From the NCBI RefSeq assembly GCF_050908995.1, contig NC_135126.1, positions 15,500,001-15,564,000 on the forward strand: a stretch of DNA of 64,000 bases, read 5' to 3'. This document shows, in pieces, positions 25,401 to 37,132 of this stretch. The notes beneath the pieces were generated by a model that saw nothing but the letters and a program-made list of their open reading frames with translations, searched no databases and had not been told where the DNA came from. The stretch is from Andrena cerasifolii (lineage: Eukaryota > Arthropoda > Insecta > Hymenoptera > Andrenidae). Position 1 is the stretch's first letter. Every line of letters begins with the position of its first letter. The translations under genes and the position numbers were made by a program.

Positions 25401-26859
25401 TGCTGGTACAATTGCATATTCGCGGGCGTGGGCCTGATCAGGTAGAACACTTTCTCCCCGCGTAGAACGTGATACCACACGGACGTGCCACCGAAATCCA
25501 CGTGGAAATCTGTGAAACTGTCCTTCACCCCCATTAGACAATACTTTTGTACTTCGGGACGTTTTATATCACTGTCCTCGGGCCAATCTCGGGGCCAAAC
25601 CGAGTTCACCCAGTCGAGCTTGCGCGCGATGTACGGCGCTTCTACCATTGGCGAGAGACTGCAACGTTTATTTCGTCAATTTACATATATACTTCCTAGA
25701 AACATTTAAAGCCAACAAATATTGGTATACCCAGTGTTCGTGAATTCAAGGCTAATCACATTAAGAACCCTTGTCCTGCAAGGGGAGTTGTAATATTCGA
25801 CAAAGTCTCTTAGTTTTATTCTTATGTTACTTTGCCTCGTGACGTCGATTACATCCATATCCCGATCACCACCTAAAACAGACGGCGTACATTCGTCAGA
25901 CATATATTTCCACGCAAATAAGAAATGTGAGTATAGCATCGGTACCTATGTAACTTTCTATATCATAAACACTGAAGTTTGGAGGTGGAAGGGTCATGTC
26001 GAGCCCATCTTTTCCGTCGATTATAATGGGAGCCTCGAATCCATTGGTTTGTAAATACTGAAGAGACAACTGCTGTCCTCTAACATGTTTAACAATATCG
26101 TCTGCCTTCGGAAAGTGTCTAGATTTCAATTCCCTTATAAATACTGGCGTGCCGGTCTGCACTGGTTTTTTATCTGCATCTGACTCCGAATAATCGTGTC
26201 TATGCCAGTTCAACCTCGCTTTCACTGCAAAACAATTACCGTACCATCGATTACGACTCTTGATCCCGTAATAAATCGTTCAAAGCGAAAGCCTCTGAGT
26301 ACTCACTAAGGGAAGGTCCGCACATGGCTTCGCAACGTGGACAGTGGTATTTGTCGAGGTCTATGGACATGTACTCCTTCACGGATACACACCTTGGAAG
26401 AAAAACGAAAGTTACAGATAAATGCAGAATGTTTCCAGCATTTCTACACTGTGCTACGAAATCCGTACTCCACCACGCGATACGAGCGAACACGGAACGA
26501 ACAAAACTCAAGTAAAGCTTTCTCGTTAGGCAGGTTATGTTAGTATCAACAAAACCTTTTCCTCTCCCGCAAGAAGCTATTTCGTCATTATCAATCGTCA
26601 AGAAGGTATTACAGGCAGAGAAACTCGCGAGAATAACCGAACCGCTGAAGGATTCTTAATAAAATAGATAGAAGTAACTGTTTGTGTACGGTTTGGCGAA
26701 GTAGAATTCGGCCACGGCGTTCGGAGCATTGTATCCAATTGTTGGAATTTCGAATCCTTACCCCCCGTGGTACCACTCTTTGCAGACGTCACATTGTATC
26801 ATAAATTGTTCGGAATCGTAAGAACGGCCACACAAACAATATGTAACAGGTAACTCCAT
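22500..26859 (-). CDS. PHF8: KDM7/PHF8-type PHD-JmjC histone lysine demethylase
   Basis: Thirteen exons read on the minus strand: 26859-26762, 26392-26307, 26224-25946, 25872-25731, 25658-25209, 25132-24931, 24848-24082, 24011-23967, 23800-23592, 23528-23326, 23100-23053, 22862-22679 and 22579-22500. They join in phase to 930 aa plus TAA. Residues 8-53 form the PHD finger (C8, C10, C23, C26, H31, C34, C50, C53), which in this family reads H3K4me3. The JmjC domain lies in about 150-400. Fe ligands H254, D256 and H326 and the 2-oxoglutarate contacts T251 and K271 are all present, at the spacing of human PHF8 (H247, D249, H319, T244, K264), so the enzyme should be active on H3K9me1/2, H3K27me2 or H4K20me1 in the nucleus. 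After a basic linker come family tail blocks: a YPALDASDDED stretch, WNPKARVGPLLPK, and a C-terminal KTAKQRLGKILKLHK. The start is the first ATG before the PHD finger. Exon 3 uses a weak GTACCG donor. Divergent to NOL9. Family identity is near certain; PHF8, PHF2 and KDM7A are one insect orthologue. Confidence 0.94.
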
Positions 26860-27700
26860 TTTTCGTGGTTATTAATGTTGAACACAATACCGTGACTCCG
26901 TGTCGTTAACATTGGATGGTAACTATAGTAGCCGCGATGCGTCGCTGAAGAGTCGCCTTCGTCTAGCCTTCGTGGGCCCTCATCGAAATCACATTAAAGT
27001 TCCATTTCCATTTTCCCTACTCGCGTGCCTCTTTAATGGATAAAACGGATGAAACAACTCCCTCACTGGCATTTTAATCAACATGGTCATTGCATCGGTG
27101 GAACATAATTAATGTTCACGCTATTTCATAATTTGATATCGATACTCCAATGTATGCTGATGAGGAATACCGTTACGCGCAAACCTGAAAGAATTGTTTA
27201 TTGCTTCATTTATTTGCGATCCTAAGTCCTTGGATTTGTTGCAGCTCGTTATGCAATAATATTATCCCATTACTTTTGAATGAGAGTTACAAAGTTGTGT
27301 AGTTCATGGACCACAAATGTCACAGCCATCGCATGACGAAGCCTATAAATTAAACGGCCCCGTAAAGTAATAAATTAAGTGTTTATTACTTGTCTATTCG
27401 TATGCTTTATGCATTTTGGGTCCTCTCGAGGCTCTAAGTGGTCCATTGTGCGCGATATTGCGCAATAATCTGACTGATTTACTGCTTTTTAACGGGAAGT
27501 TAAAAACTATTAAATTTCTGGGCCATGGAACGCATACGCACCTGGTGGTGGAAGGCTCGAACTAAAGAGAAATGAAAACACGTCCATGCCAGGATATGGA
27601 TAAATTCTAAATAAGTGTTAGTTTACAGGACAGTCGAGGTTAGTTTTTGAAAATGTGGCCTTTGAAAATCTGACCCTTTCCCATTTTACATAACAGAAAG
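26860..27700. promoter_or_regulatory. Divergent intergenic region between KDM7 and NOL9
   Basis: The ATGs of KDM7 (minus) and NOL9 (plus) lie about 840 bp apart, so both promoters and 5' leaders should fall here. No TATA box stands out. A shared bidirectional promoter is inferred from geometry only; untranslated first exons could move either start. Confidence 0.4.
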
Positions 27701-30700
27701 ATGAAAACAACACAGGCGAAAAAGTCGAAAATAAAGGTACTTAAAGCCGCTGCGAAGCAAACTAAAGCGTGAGTAAAGAATAACCGTTTAGGATGCTTCT
27801 TAAGTTTTATCTGATACCGATAACATGCTGATAAAATTCCGCCAGAACGCGTTTCTCACTTTGTTACGAGTGTACCGTTTAATACAGGAAATTGCCGCAG
27901 TACAAAAGGAGGAACAAAGTCGTTCAAGGGAAAAGAAAGTCATTCCTTAAATGTTTAACCATGAACTCTGCATCTGTGAGAACCCAAAACATTCAGGGTA
28001 CTTTGTTAAGTACAGATTATACAGACAATGAACAACTGGCCTCGCAATCTAGTTCAAAGCGAAAAAAGAAAAAGGCACCTACTACCATCAAGGGTACCAG
28101 CAATAAGCCACGATGTAAGGAACCTTTGTGTTCTAGCCATGGACTCAAACTGCTTTTGACCTTGTGTACTTGTATACCGGTGTAAACACCGTATATTATT
28201 TATAGGTTGCAGATAAAGTATGGTATAACACCTTTATATGAGTAAAGAACACCATTATGGAAAGAAGTTGCTTAAATTTCAGATTCTGTGGATCTTCTTT
28301 TAGAGTCTGGAGACGACTCTACAGGAGCATGGTCACCCAGAGGCGACAAGCGGTGTCACGTTTCAAAACAGCAAAGAAACGTAGGTACGCCTGTGATAGT
28401 CGAGGCTCTTTCAGAGACCCTCTCGTCCCTGAGCATACCGGAAGCACTTAGGCACACACAGAAATTCAGAACAGAGAAGGATACCGTTGTCCACAACCTG
28501 TTGTACAGGAAGCCCACCAAATCGAAAAAAGTCGAGGCTTGCGTCGTGATAGCTGAATCAATCAATCCGAGCGATACCTCTTTCAGTGGAGGGGACGAGA
28601 CCAGGATAGCGTCGTCGTCAAAGGGTACTCGTAAGGAGCGAAAGGACAGGAAATCGCTACAAAACAAAGATCCCAGTGTCTCCATTGGCACGTGGGATTT
28701 CAGGGAACAGACTACAATGAACGAAGAGTGCTTTGGAGACATAAAACTCAGTACGGTTGGCAAGATGGATAGTGTATTAGAAACAGAAACCGCGAGTTAT
28801 ACTTACAGAGGAAGTATGAATAATGCTGAGGATGTTCAGGGTCTTGTACGATTTTACTGCTTGAGGAACAAAGCGGTTGTAGTAATGTCAGAGAATTCGC
28901 GATTTTGTTTCACGGGTAAATTAGTTATGAGAGTAGTTTACGGAGCGGCGGAAGCTTACGGACACGTGGTCACCGCGGAGAGCGAGCCTGTCGAAATCTA
29001 CTCCCCCAGAGGGTACAGCAGCGTTTCGATCGCGACGAGTTATAAATATTCCCCGAGTAACGAGTCAGACATCTGGGTAACTCTTCGCGCTGAAGGCGTT
29101 TCTCGAGACACTAGAAACGAATTGGTCGCTGATATCGATAAAATCCAACCAGGCGCGGCGGTCATTCTGCTTTCGAATTTAGAAAACAAATTGACGAGGT
29201 TCCTGAACGTGTATTATCCATTCAAACTGTTCCCAAAAATATGCAACTCGTCGTACCTATCTTGGACCGATCCAAAGAGAGCCGAGGCGATACTGCAATC
29301 GAATCTCTACGTTGGCAATTATGCTTGCAAGGAATTGATCATCGATCCACGCGTGGCGCAGGAAGTCAGCGACAATATGCTGGATCGTTGGCGCGCGGGT
29401 AACTGGTGCTGCACTTTGATCGCTGGCGGTAAAAGCGTTGGCAAATCCACTGCGGCGCGTTATTTGATAAACAGCCTGCTACCTGTTTCCAAAATGGTGG
29501 TCCTGGTGGACGTTGACCTAGGTCAGGCGGAATGCACACCACAAGGTTGTATATCGATCAATTTAATAGAGCAACCGCTAATGGGGCCGAATTTCACGCA
29601 TTTAAAGACCCCAGTGTTCCAATTGTACATCGGCGATATAAACGTCACGCGATGCATCACGAGATACATCGAAGGCATGAAAATCTTAGTGGACAGACTG
29701 TCCAGCTGCCCTATGCTTTCGCGTTTGCCGATCGTCGTGAACACAATGGGCTTCACGTATGGCATCGGATGGGACATTGCCGTTTTCACTATAAAACTTA
29801 CTCGACCTTCCCTGGTGGTGCAGATCATGTCTGAGAAGCCCAAGAACAACTACGCTTCGTACTTGAGCAAGCAAGTGGTGAACCAACAGGTAAATCGTTG
29901 GGATTCTTTAAGCCGGGAATCCACCTGAAAGCTGTGCTAAGCTATGCTATGCTAAGTTTTAAAAAATTAGCTTCAATTCATCCTCGGCTTTACTGTTTCC
30001 ATGAGAGTTTCACGGACCCGTGGTTAAACAAGGGAATGTATTTCTAGAAACTTCCGTGGGCCTCGTGGAGCAGGAACATCGTCGACTGGAGGCGACTGTG
30101 TGACCACGAGTTATGCTTGTTGCGTTCTTGTGCCGAGCGAAAGAGCGCCCCAGTGAACGACACTTGGAACATGGAGCCTTACCAGCAACGGGAACTGGTC
30201 CTGATCTCTTACCTCAGCGAGATCGCAAGGAGACCCGAGAGCTCTACGTAAGAAAGAGTCTACTGTGTTATATTTCCGTGGTATCGATTGTCGTTAATTT
30301 GATTACATTTTTAGACCGTGCTACGGCTCCACGTCATTCAGCATCAACGAAGCTGTGCCATATGCGTAAGTATCCCTTTTCCCATAAGGGTTAACAAAAA
30401 TTCGAACGCCTTTGGATTTTTATAATTACAGAACGTCTTTCTCTTCTCTGACTGTCTCCATTCCGCGAGCCTCCGTGTCGTCGTCGCACGTCCTGAACGT
30501 GATGAACGGTAACATAGTAGCTTTGTGTGGGATCGACTTAGAAGGCGGCGAATCGCAAGGGGCTGAAACCATATCTGGTCTTCGAGTACTCGATAGATCG
30601 CCGCTTTGCTCTTGTTACGGCTTTGGTAAGCATCGACACTTGTTCGCGTTCTATCGCCTCTATAATAACAGCACGAGGTTAACACGAAATACACATCTGC

Positions 30701-30946
30701 GTAGGGATTGTCAGGGGAGTCGACACCGAACGAGAAGAAGTGTTTATTAATACACCGTTGCCAGCTTCCATGATGCGGCACGTGAATTGCTTGGTAGGGT
30801 GCATACCGGTGCCTATCACGTTGCTGCAACTGAATCAACAAAAGCCCGTACCTTACGCAGGTGGGAACGACGTTCTGCCAACGAGCCGGGAACCTCGCAG
30901 AGGATACTTCCGCATGAGATACGAGAAAGTGCAAAATAACTCTTAA
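27701..30946 (+). CDS. NOL9: NOL9, nucleolar polynucleotide 5'-hydroxyl kinase
   Basis: Seven exons: 27701-27768, 27888-28114, 28283-29889, 30048-30247, 30315-30365, 30432-30625 and 30705-30946. They join in phase to 862 aa plus TAA. The family (Grc3/NOL9) phosphorylates 5'-OH ends of pre-rRNA, acting with LAS1L in ITS2 processing in the nucleolus. The N-terminal 200 residues are basic and low-complexity, as expected for nucleolar targeting. The Clp1-type kinase core has a Walker A GGKSVGKST at about 480-488, then a VDVDLGQAECTP block matching the family D-x-GQ-E/F-T-P signature, and NTMGFTYGIGWD at about 585. The C-terminal domain (YQQRELVLISYLSEI, GIVRGVDTE, VNCLVGCIPVP) matches the human protein. 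The start is the ATG opening the first exon, preceded by an AACAGAAAG leader. Intron 3 is the least certain: the stretch before 30048 is open in the exon-4 frame but ends in a TAG that forms the acceptor. Converges on DNMT3. Confidence 0.94.
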
Positions 30947-31210
30947 CCAGTCCCTGACAAATATTGTGCATCTGTACATACCAACGATACTATGTTTATA
31001 TTCCTCGAGAATAACACAATTTGCAATGCCGTTTTTGTATTTCTGTCGTTCCAGTAGCGTAGAACAAAGTGTACACAGTGTACGATACCTTTTTAACGCG
31101 TGTAAAATGTAAGCTTCGAAGAGAAAGGGAAACGCGTTTACAAATCTACAGGCGGAGAAAAGGACGGACGAGACATTAGTCGCTTGTTGTCTGATTGTAA
31201 TAGAGTTAAA

Positions 31211-31216
31211 AATAAA
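31211..31216 (+). terminator. Candidate poly(A) signal of NOL9
   Basis: AATAAA lies 265 bp after the NOL9 stop and just before an AT-rich repeat. It is the first canonical hexamer I see downstream; transcript data are needed to confirm its use. Confidence 0.35.
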
Positions 31217-31303
31217 CGATAAAAATGATTTTTTTTTTTAAAAAAACAGAAAAAGTTTTAAAAAATATTCGTTTCACGATTCTCTTTTTGGACTAGACGA
31301 GAC

Positions 31304-32051
31304 TTTAAAAAAAGTAAAAAAACCGACTTCAAAGGTGCGCTAAAAAGGATAAAATAATATTTTTTAAATCGGTGCCAAAATAAAAACAAAATTAAATCTG
31401 CTCATTATGCGTGATGTCCCACTGTTTCCGCCAAGAGCGTTTTGAAATGCCGGTGCTGGGCGACTCGAGGGAAGAATGACGGGATGAAGGTCTCAGGTGG
31501 ACGACACTAGTTTATTCTCGTCACTCAGCGAACCCACTGATGGTCGTGCAACACAATGACATCGTAAAACACAATTGACACCGACAGAGACAAAGACGCG
31601 TGAGCGCGATGCGACAAACGGGTCACTGGTGAATAACTCCACTTAAAACAGCACGTAGCGCAATGTGCGCGAGCAAGACTTTTTGATAATCAAAAACGGC
31701 GTTCTTGTAACGACGGCGCTGTTCTCAGAACTAACGGTCGCGGAGCGAGCGCCCCGCGAAGCTGATTAGCGGTCAAAAACGTTACAAAGACACCCTCTGC
31801 TGACTTATCAGCTGTTATGAGTTAGCGGGCACACGTTCGAATCGCGCGGCGCGGCGCGTTGCTTGCGGCCGCAACACCCACTAAATTTTTGCGCGCTCTA
31901 ATTCTCGGGCGTCAGTGTGCTAATGGAATATAATTGATAAAGGTTTCGAAATTGATTTAATTCTGTTTCTATTTTGGCACCGATTTAAAAAAAATATTAT
32001 TTTAACCTTCTTAGCGCACGTTTGAAGTCGGTTTTTTACTCTTTTTTTTAA
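31304..32051. mobile_element. Non-autonomous inverted-repeat element (GAAGTCGGTT type), interrupted by a solo LTR
   Basis: Arms of about 80 bp are inverted: 31304-31383 reads ACCGACTTCAAAGGTGCGC towards AAATCGGTGCC, and 31966-32051 carries the reverse complement, with GGCACCGATTT and GCGCACGTTTGAAGTCGGTT. Further direct GAAGTCGGTTAAA copies lie at about 32091 and 32404. No coding capacity remains. The interior is split by a 454-bp LTR, so the element predates that insertion. It fills most of the space between the convergent NOL9 and DNMT3 genes. Confidence 0.7.
31423..31876. mobile_element. Solo LTR with 5-bp target-site duplication
   Basis: A 454-bp block starts TGTTTCCGCC and ends GGCCGCAACA, so it has the TG...CA ends of an LTR. 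It is flanked on both sides by CCCAC (31418-31422 and 31877-31881). The 5-bp duplication fits Ty3, Pao or Copia retrotransposons. There is no internal region, primer-binding site or gag-pol reading frame, so it is most simply a recombined solo LTR. The strand and superfamily are not determined. Confidence 0.75.
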
Positions 32052-32501
32052 AGTTTATAATTTTATAATTTTTACTGATCTTTGTTTGAAGTCGGTTAAA
32101 AAACATTTATCATTGTACCAATTGGGGAACATACTCCATATAACAACGAAAGAATCATCCAAATCGGTCCACGCGTTACAAATTTATGCGCGATCATACA
32201 TTAAAACTGGAATTCTGGATAATTCTAGCGTCTCTAGATAATAATAATAAAAAAAAATTAACATGGTACCACCGGCTCTTCATACTCTTTCAACTAAAAA
32301 AAGAATCATCGAAATCGAGCACCTATACGGAAGTTATGCGTGAATATCCATACATACATAACGAAATATATGTACGTGACGAATTGAGTAACCTCCTCCT
32401 TTTTGAAGTCGGTTAAACACTTCCGTTCAAACACGGTTACGCCCTCAATGGCGTAGTACTCTAATGCTATATTCGCGTGGATCTGCGTCTACGCAACGCG
32501 A
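32052..32501. repeat. Repeat-derived DNA downstream of DNMT3
   Basis: AT-rich DNA with GAAGTCGGTT repeats and an AAATCGGTCCACGCGTTA phrase; a similar AAATCGGTCCGCGCATTA lies near 39646. This looks like an old transposon relic. It may hold the DNMT3 3' UTR; I see no canonical poly(A) hexamer on the minus strand close to the stop. Confidence 0.4.
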
Positions 32502-35500
32502 TTAATTGGTATCGATCGAATTGCACTCGAAAAACGGGCAAAGTGGTCTCAAGATTGCAGTTAAAGTTTGCACGCTCCAGGATTTCCCAATCAATCTCTG
32601 CCTCTTCGTGGCCGACAGATTCTTCACGTCCGTGTAGTGTCGGGGGAAGCCGAATATCTCCTCGAGCTCGGTGATCCACAGCGAGTCGCTCTCGTCCTTC
32701 ATCAGGATCGGTTTCAACGCCAATTTACCTAACGTTAACAGAGTGCGCTCGATTAGATAGAAGCTCGACGGTCATCGAGCAGAATTAATAACGCTTCGTA
32801 CCTTGCTTCAGAGAATTCACTTTCGTGGTGACGGTTCGGATCTTCTTGACGAGCGCGTAGCGCTGGCAGTGCGGCGTCAGAAATTCCTGCACGTCCTGCT
32901 CCCCTTGGAAAGATAAGAAATGCGGTTCTATCGGCAGATTGTGCCAGTACAGCCTCAGCCTGTGCTGGGGCGAGAAGTCTGCGGAGTCTATCACGTCTGG
33001 TTCTTGACCCAAGTGCCTGAAAAACCGCAACATTTACGAACACTCTTGAAACAATTAATTCCAAGGATTCTTACACGATTACGCACTTGTTAATCTCTAA
33101 TCTGTACTCGCTGGGCATCGAGGCGACGTTCTCGTACATCCAAAACAGGCGACGCCCGCTGTTAATTCTCTTCACCAGCTTCATAATTCGACAGTACTCG
33201 AAGAAGAGGACCCCTGTACCCCTTGGGTCTGAAAGAAGAGTTGCGAGAATCGTGTTAAAAGGGACAGCCTCTTAGAGCACAAGCGTCTGAATTAATTGTC
33301 GAACCATAGAGGCCGAGCCGCGCAGGATTAGCCAGGCTCAAGTCGTTGCACGGCGACCCACCGATCAGGAGATCGATCGGGCCAATCTCCTTGATCTTCT
33401 CCTTCGTTATGTCCCTGACGTCGCCGAGTTGAACGATGCGATCGCCGAAGTGCGACGCGCTGACCATCAGCGCGTCTGAGTCGATTTCGCTGGCGTAGTA
33501 AACGTCCACGACCAAGCTCAGCTTCTGGAGCACCAGCAGTCCTGCGAGCAACCATATACATTCGCGAGAATCGATGAAGATTTGTTCTACGAGAAAATGA
33601 ATGCTAATTTACCTGTACTCAAACCATCGAACAGTGAAAGCACGCGGATCTTTCTCTTCACGTCGCTGTGCTCGGTCACTCGCACCTTCGAGTTGCAATT
33701 CGTGCGGAACATGTCGATTATCTTGTCCTTCCAGCTGGGCCGCGGCTTGACGACGGTGCTGGAGGACGACCCGGAGCTGCTCTTGCAGAGGAAGCACTCC
33801 CAAGGATCCTCCTGCAGCACCTCGTCGTACGTCGTCGGGCACAGCAAGTGTTTCATGCAGGCTGTGCAGTAAACCCTGGAAAACCAACGGTTACCCGCGT
33901 GTACTGACGAAGCCGATCGCGGCGACCAATTTACCTCGGGCAGTCCTCGTTGTCGCAGATGATCACCGTCCCGGAGCTGGCGCAAACCGTGCAGTAGAAC
34001 TAGCAACGAAAGTCAACCCTCGATCATCGACGGTGTTAAGAGGCCATTTCACTTTAATCGGCCGAAAAATCAAGCCATTTTTAAAGATTTTTTTTCTCAG
34101 TAAATTCAACATGTAATGAAATAAATCTTTTTGGTATTAAACAAATTTAAAAAATCCTTTTAATTTCTTCTGTATGATATGAGTAGCTTAATAAATTCCA
34201 AAACCTTTATTTCATTACACGCTGTGTTTACTGAGAATTTTTATTTTTAAAGATAGCTTCGTTTTTCGACCGATCAAAGTAGCATGACCCCTTAAAAGGG
34301 GCGAGTCGGAGGGCAGATTGGTGCAAGCTACTTACGCATTTCGCATCGTTCCCGAAGACGAACATGCAGGGCTTATACTGTTCCTGAAACGATGGCAAAC
34401 AGCGATCTGTGGGCATGAAAGCGTTACAACCATATTTCAGGCTGAAGTGTACTGGTGATGGCTTTCATACCGAGCAATCCTTGCAGAGGGATCCTTCGAA
34501 GAAGGGGTGGGCTTCTGTGGCATCTTTCGGGGTCTTCAAGCATTTCAAGCACAAGGATTCTAGAGGGGTTTGGCCGCTGATCACCGAGCGTAGATCGTCT
34601 GGATCAAAATGTCGACGGGGTAGTTTCGCGCTCCATAAAAGATCAATCTTTTAACTCACCGCTGCTCTTTATGTCGTCCGCCCGCTGGTCGTCTATGTTC
34701 GGGTTGTTCTTCAGCTCGTTTAGCTTCTTGACGATGTGCGTGGAGTACTTGTCGTATATTTTCACGGAGTCTCCCTTCCTCGGGGGATCCTGTCGCGCTG
34801 GGCGATTCGCTTGCGAGAAGTATTTGAACGCGTCCGCCAGCGTCCAGTCGTCGGTCGCACAGCCGAAACGGGAGCAGTGGTCCTGCAAGTGGAGGAACAG
34901 CGATCGAAACGAACCGGATGTATCGGGGGAACAGCGTTAAGTTAATGCGTCGCGATCGTTCTACGCATTCGACGCCTTTCGAAAGCTTTCGCCTAGAGGA
35001 ATGGAATGGCGGGCACTTTAGAGTAAAAAATTAGGGGCCCCGTTAAGAGGGGAATCCTATCTCTTGGGCCAAAAACGTGGTAAAATTTAAGAATTTTTTA
35101 TTAACAAACCAGCGATGCGGTTCATCTGAAACAGGAAAATGAAACGGCGTTTCACTTTATACATATGTAGCTTCAGTTTGGTGAGCCAGAAGAAAAGAAA
35201 AAGATTTATTGAGGAGAATGGTGAGTTTTCAAACTGAAAGGTCTGAACCTTTAATTTTTGCTATCCAATTTTGCGCCAATTTTCTAACGCAGCAAAAAAA
35301 GTATCCAACTTATCGGTATTCTGGTTCATCGAATTGAAGCTACATATGTATAAAGTAAAACTCCGTTTCATTTTTCTATTTCAGAACACCTCGAAGATAA
35401 ATATCACGCGCACCAGCGGACGACGAATTTTCCGCTGCATAACGGTCAACCATGCATAACTCTTATATTTATTATTAAAAATTAATGAAAATAAAACTGT

Positions 35501-37073
35501 ACCCTCTTCAAAGACGCATAAAAACATGGTCCAAATATCAGCCAAATCGAATCGCTACTTTCTTCACAAAATATTCCCAAATTTTGCTATGTTTTTAGAC
35601 AGAAAAATAGGATTCCCCTTAAAAATGGCCTCGCAAGTTGCCCCTATTGACTCAACGCTGTTCCTCCAATGTTAATCGATTCTACCTTCGAGGCTTGCAG
35701 AACACCCACGAGGTAAGCGTGCTTCTTAGTGTTGTTTATGTAGTCGCGCAGCTTCTCGATTCCCTTCTCGAACCTCAGGAACAACTGATGATGGACCTGT
35801 CGCGTAACGAGAATTTCCGAGAACATAGTGAAGAAGAATACGACCCGACACCACCCACGATCTCGTAACCTTCGATCCCCCTTTATTCGGCGAGAATCTT
35901 TACCTCTGAGAGCTTGTAGTCCCCGTACCACATGATCCACTGGCAGCCGAAGCTCGGCTCACGCATGCAACAGTCGCGGTAATCGATAATCATCGCTGCA
36001 GCACACAAAAGCGCGTAGAGAGTAGAGACACTTTGCTTCGCCGTTCGACGGTGAAAAAAAAAGCAGCGGTTTCCAATGCGGCATCGATCCCCGCTCGACT
36101 GAACTTCAGTCGCAGAAATAGTAATTCCATCGAGACAAAGAGCCGAGGTGATTGGAATTTGGAAACAGCCGAAACGGGGTGGCGCGTTTCGCGGTGGCGA
36201 AGATTGCTTAATTTTCCGGCGTTGGGAGGGTAGTACTGTGAAAGGCTGGCGTTACCTGGCCACCAATTGTGCCCGGCGATTTTCGCCCAGGTTACGACCC
36301 CCGGGTGCTGGTCCCTCAGCGGCAGGCGCGTCAAATCCACGTTGTTCTGTTGCGGCGACTCTTGCGGCTTCTCGGGGACCTTTTTCGCCTGGCTTTCACC
36401 TGCTCGGCCAAGCGCACCGATTAACGGTCAAAGGCAAACATTAAAGTGCAACGAACGAGGGGGCACGTACGCTTTTGGTCCAGCAAGTACTTCTCGGTGA
36501 CTTTCGCGTTCTTCTCCTTCAAGTGGTCCAGCTTCTGCTGTATCTTGGGCGGGTACGGGTAGAACTTGATCTCGTCCAGCGCTGCGACAGGAAAGAAAGC
36601 ACGGCGTTACTCACGGCGACGCTCGCGAGGAGAGCGCGGTGGTCACTTACTCTCGATCACTTGCGAGAAATTGTTGTGGATCCAAGTGGAGTAAGGCTTC
36701 GTGAGGGTGCAGCCGAGCCGTTTGCGCAGCATCTGAGGCAAATTCGACGGTAAAGCTCCTCGTAAACGTTCGCACGGGGTCGAAATACAATAGAGCGGAC
36801 CCAGCGGGCTGTATACACTCCCTCTGTTAGTACAATCGATCGAGGAGAGACGGATGGACAGGCGAGAAACAAACAGGGGAAAGAAGAAAATGGAACGAGA
36901 AGAAAACCTGCATAGTTGCGTCGATGGCTCGGACCCGCGCCACGTTCGGGTTCTGCGTCAGTCTGTACTTCAGGTTGCACGAGAACGGCTCGATCTGTGT
37001 CTTTTCGCTCAGCTGAAATTACGGTAACGACGGCCAATTACGTGGGGACGTGTCGCACGCATCGGAGTTTAGC

Positions 37074-37132
<59 letters not shown>

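Noticed and set aside
29930..30047. Extra NOL9 coding sequence just upstream of exon 4
   Set aside because: It is open in the exon-4 frame (FHESFTDPWLNKGMYF) but ends in TAG, which is itself the AG acceptor. Exon 3 joins exon 4 in phase without it.
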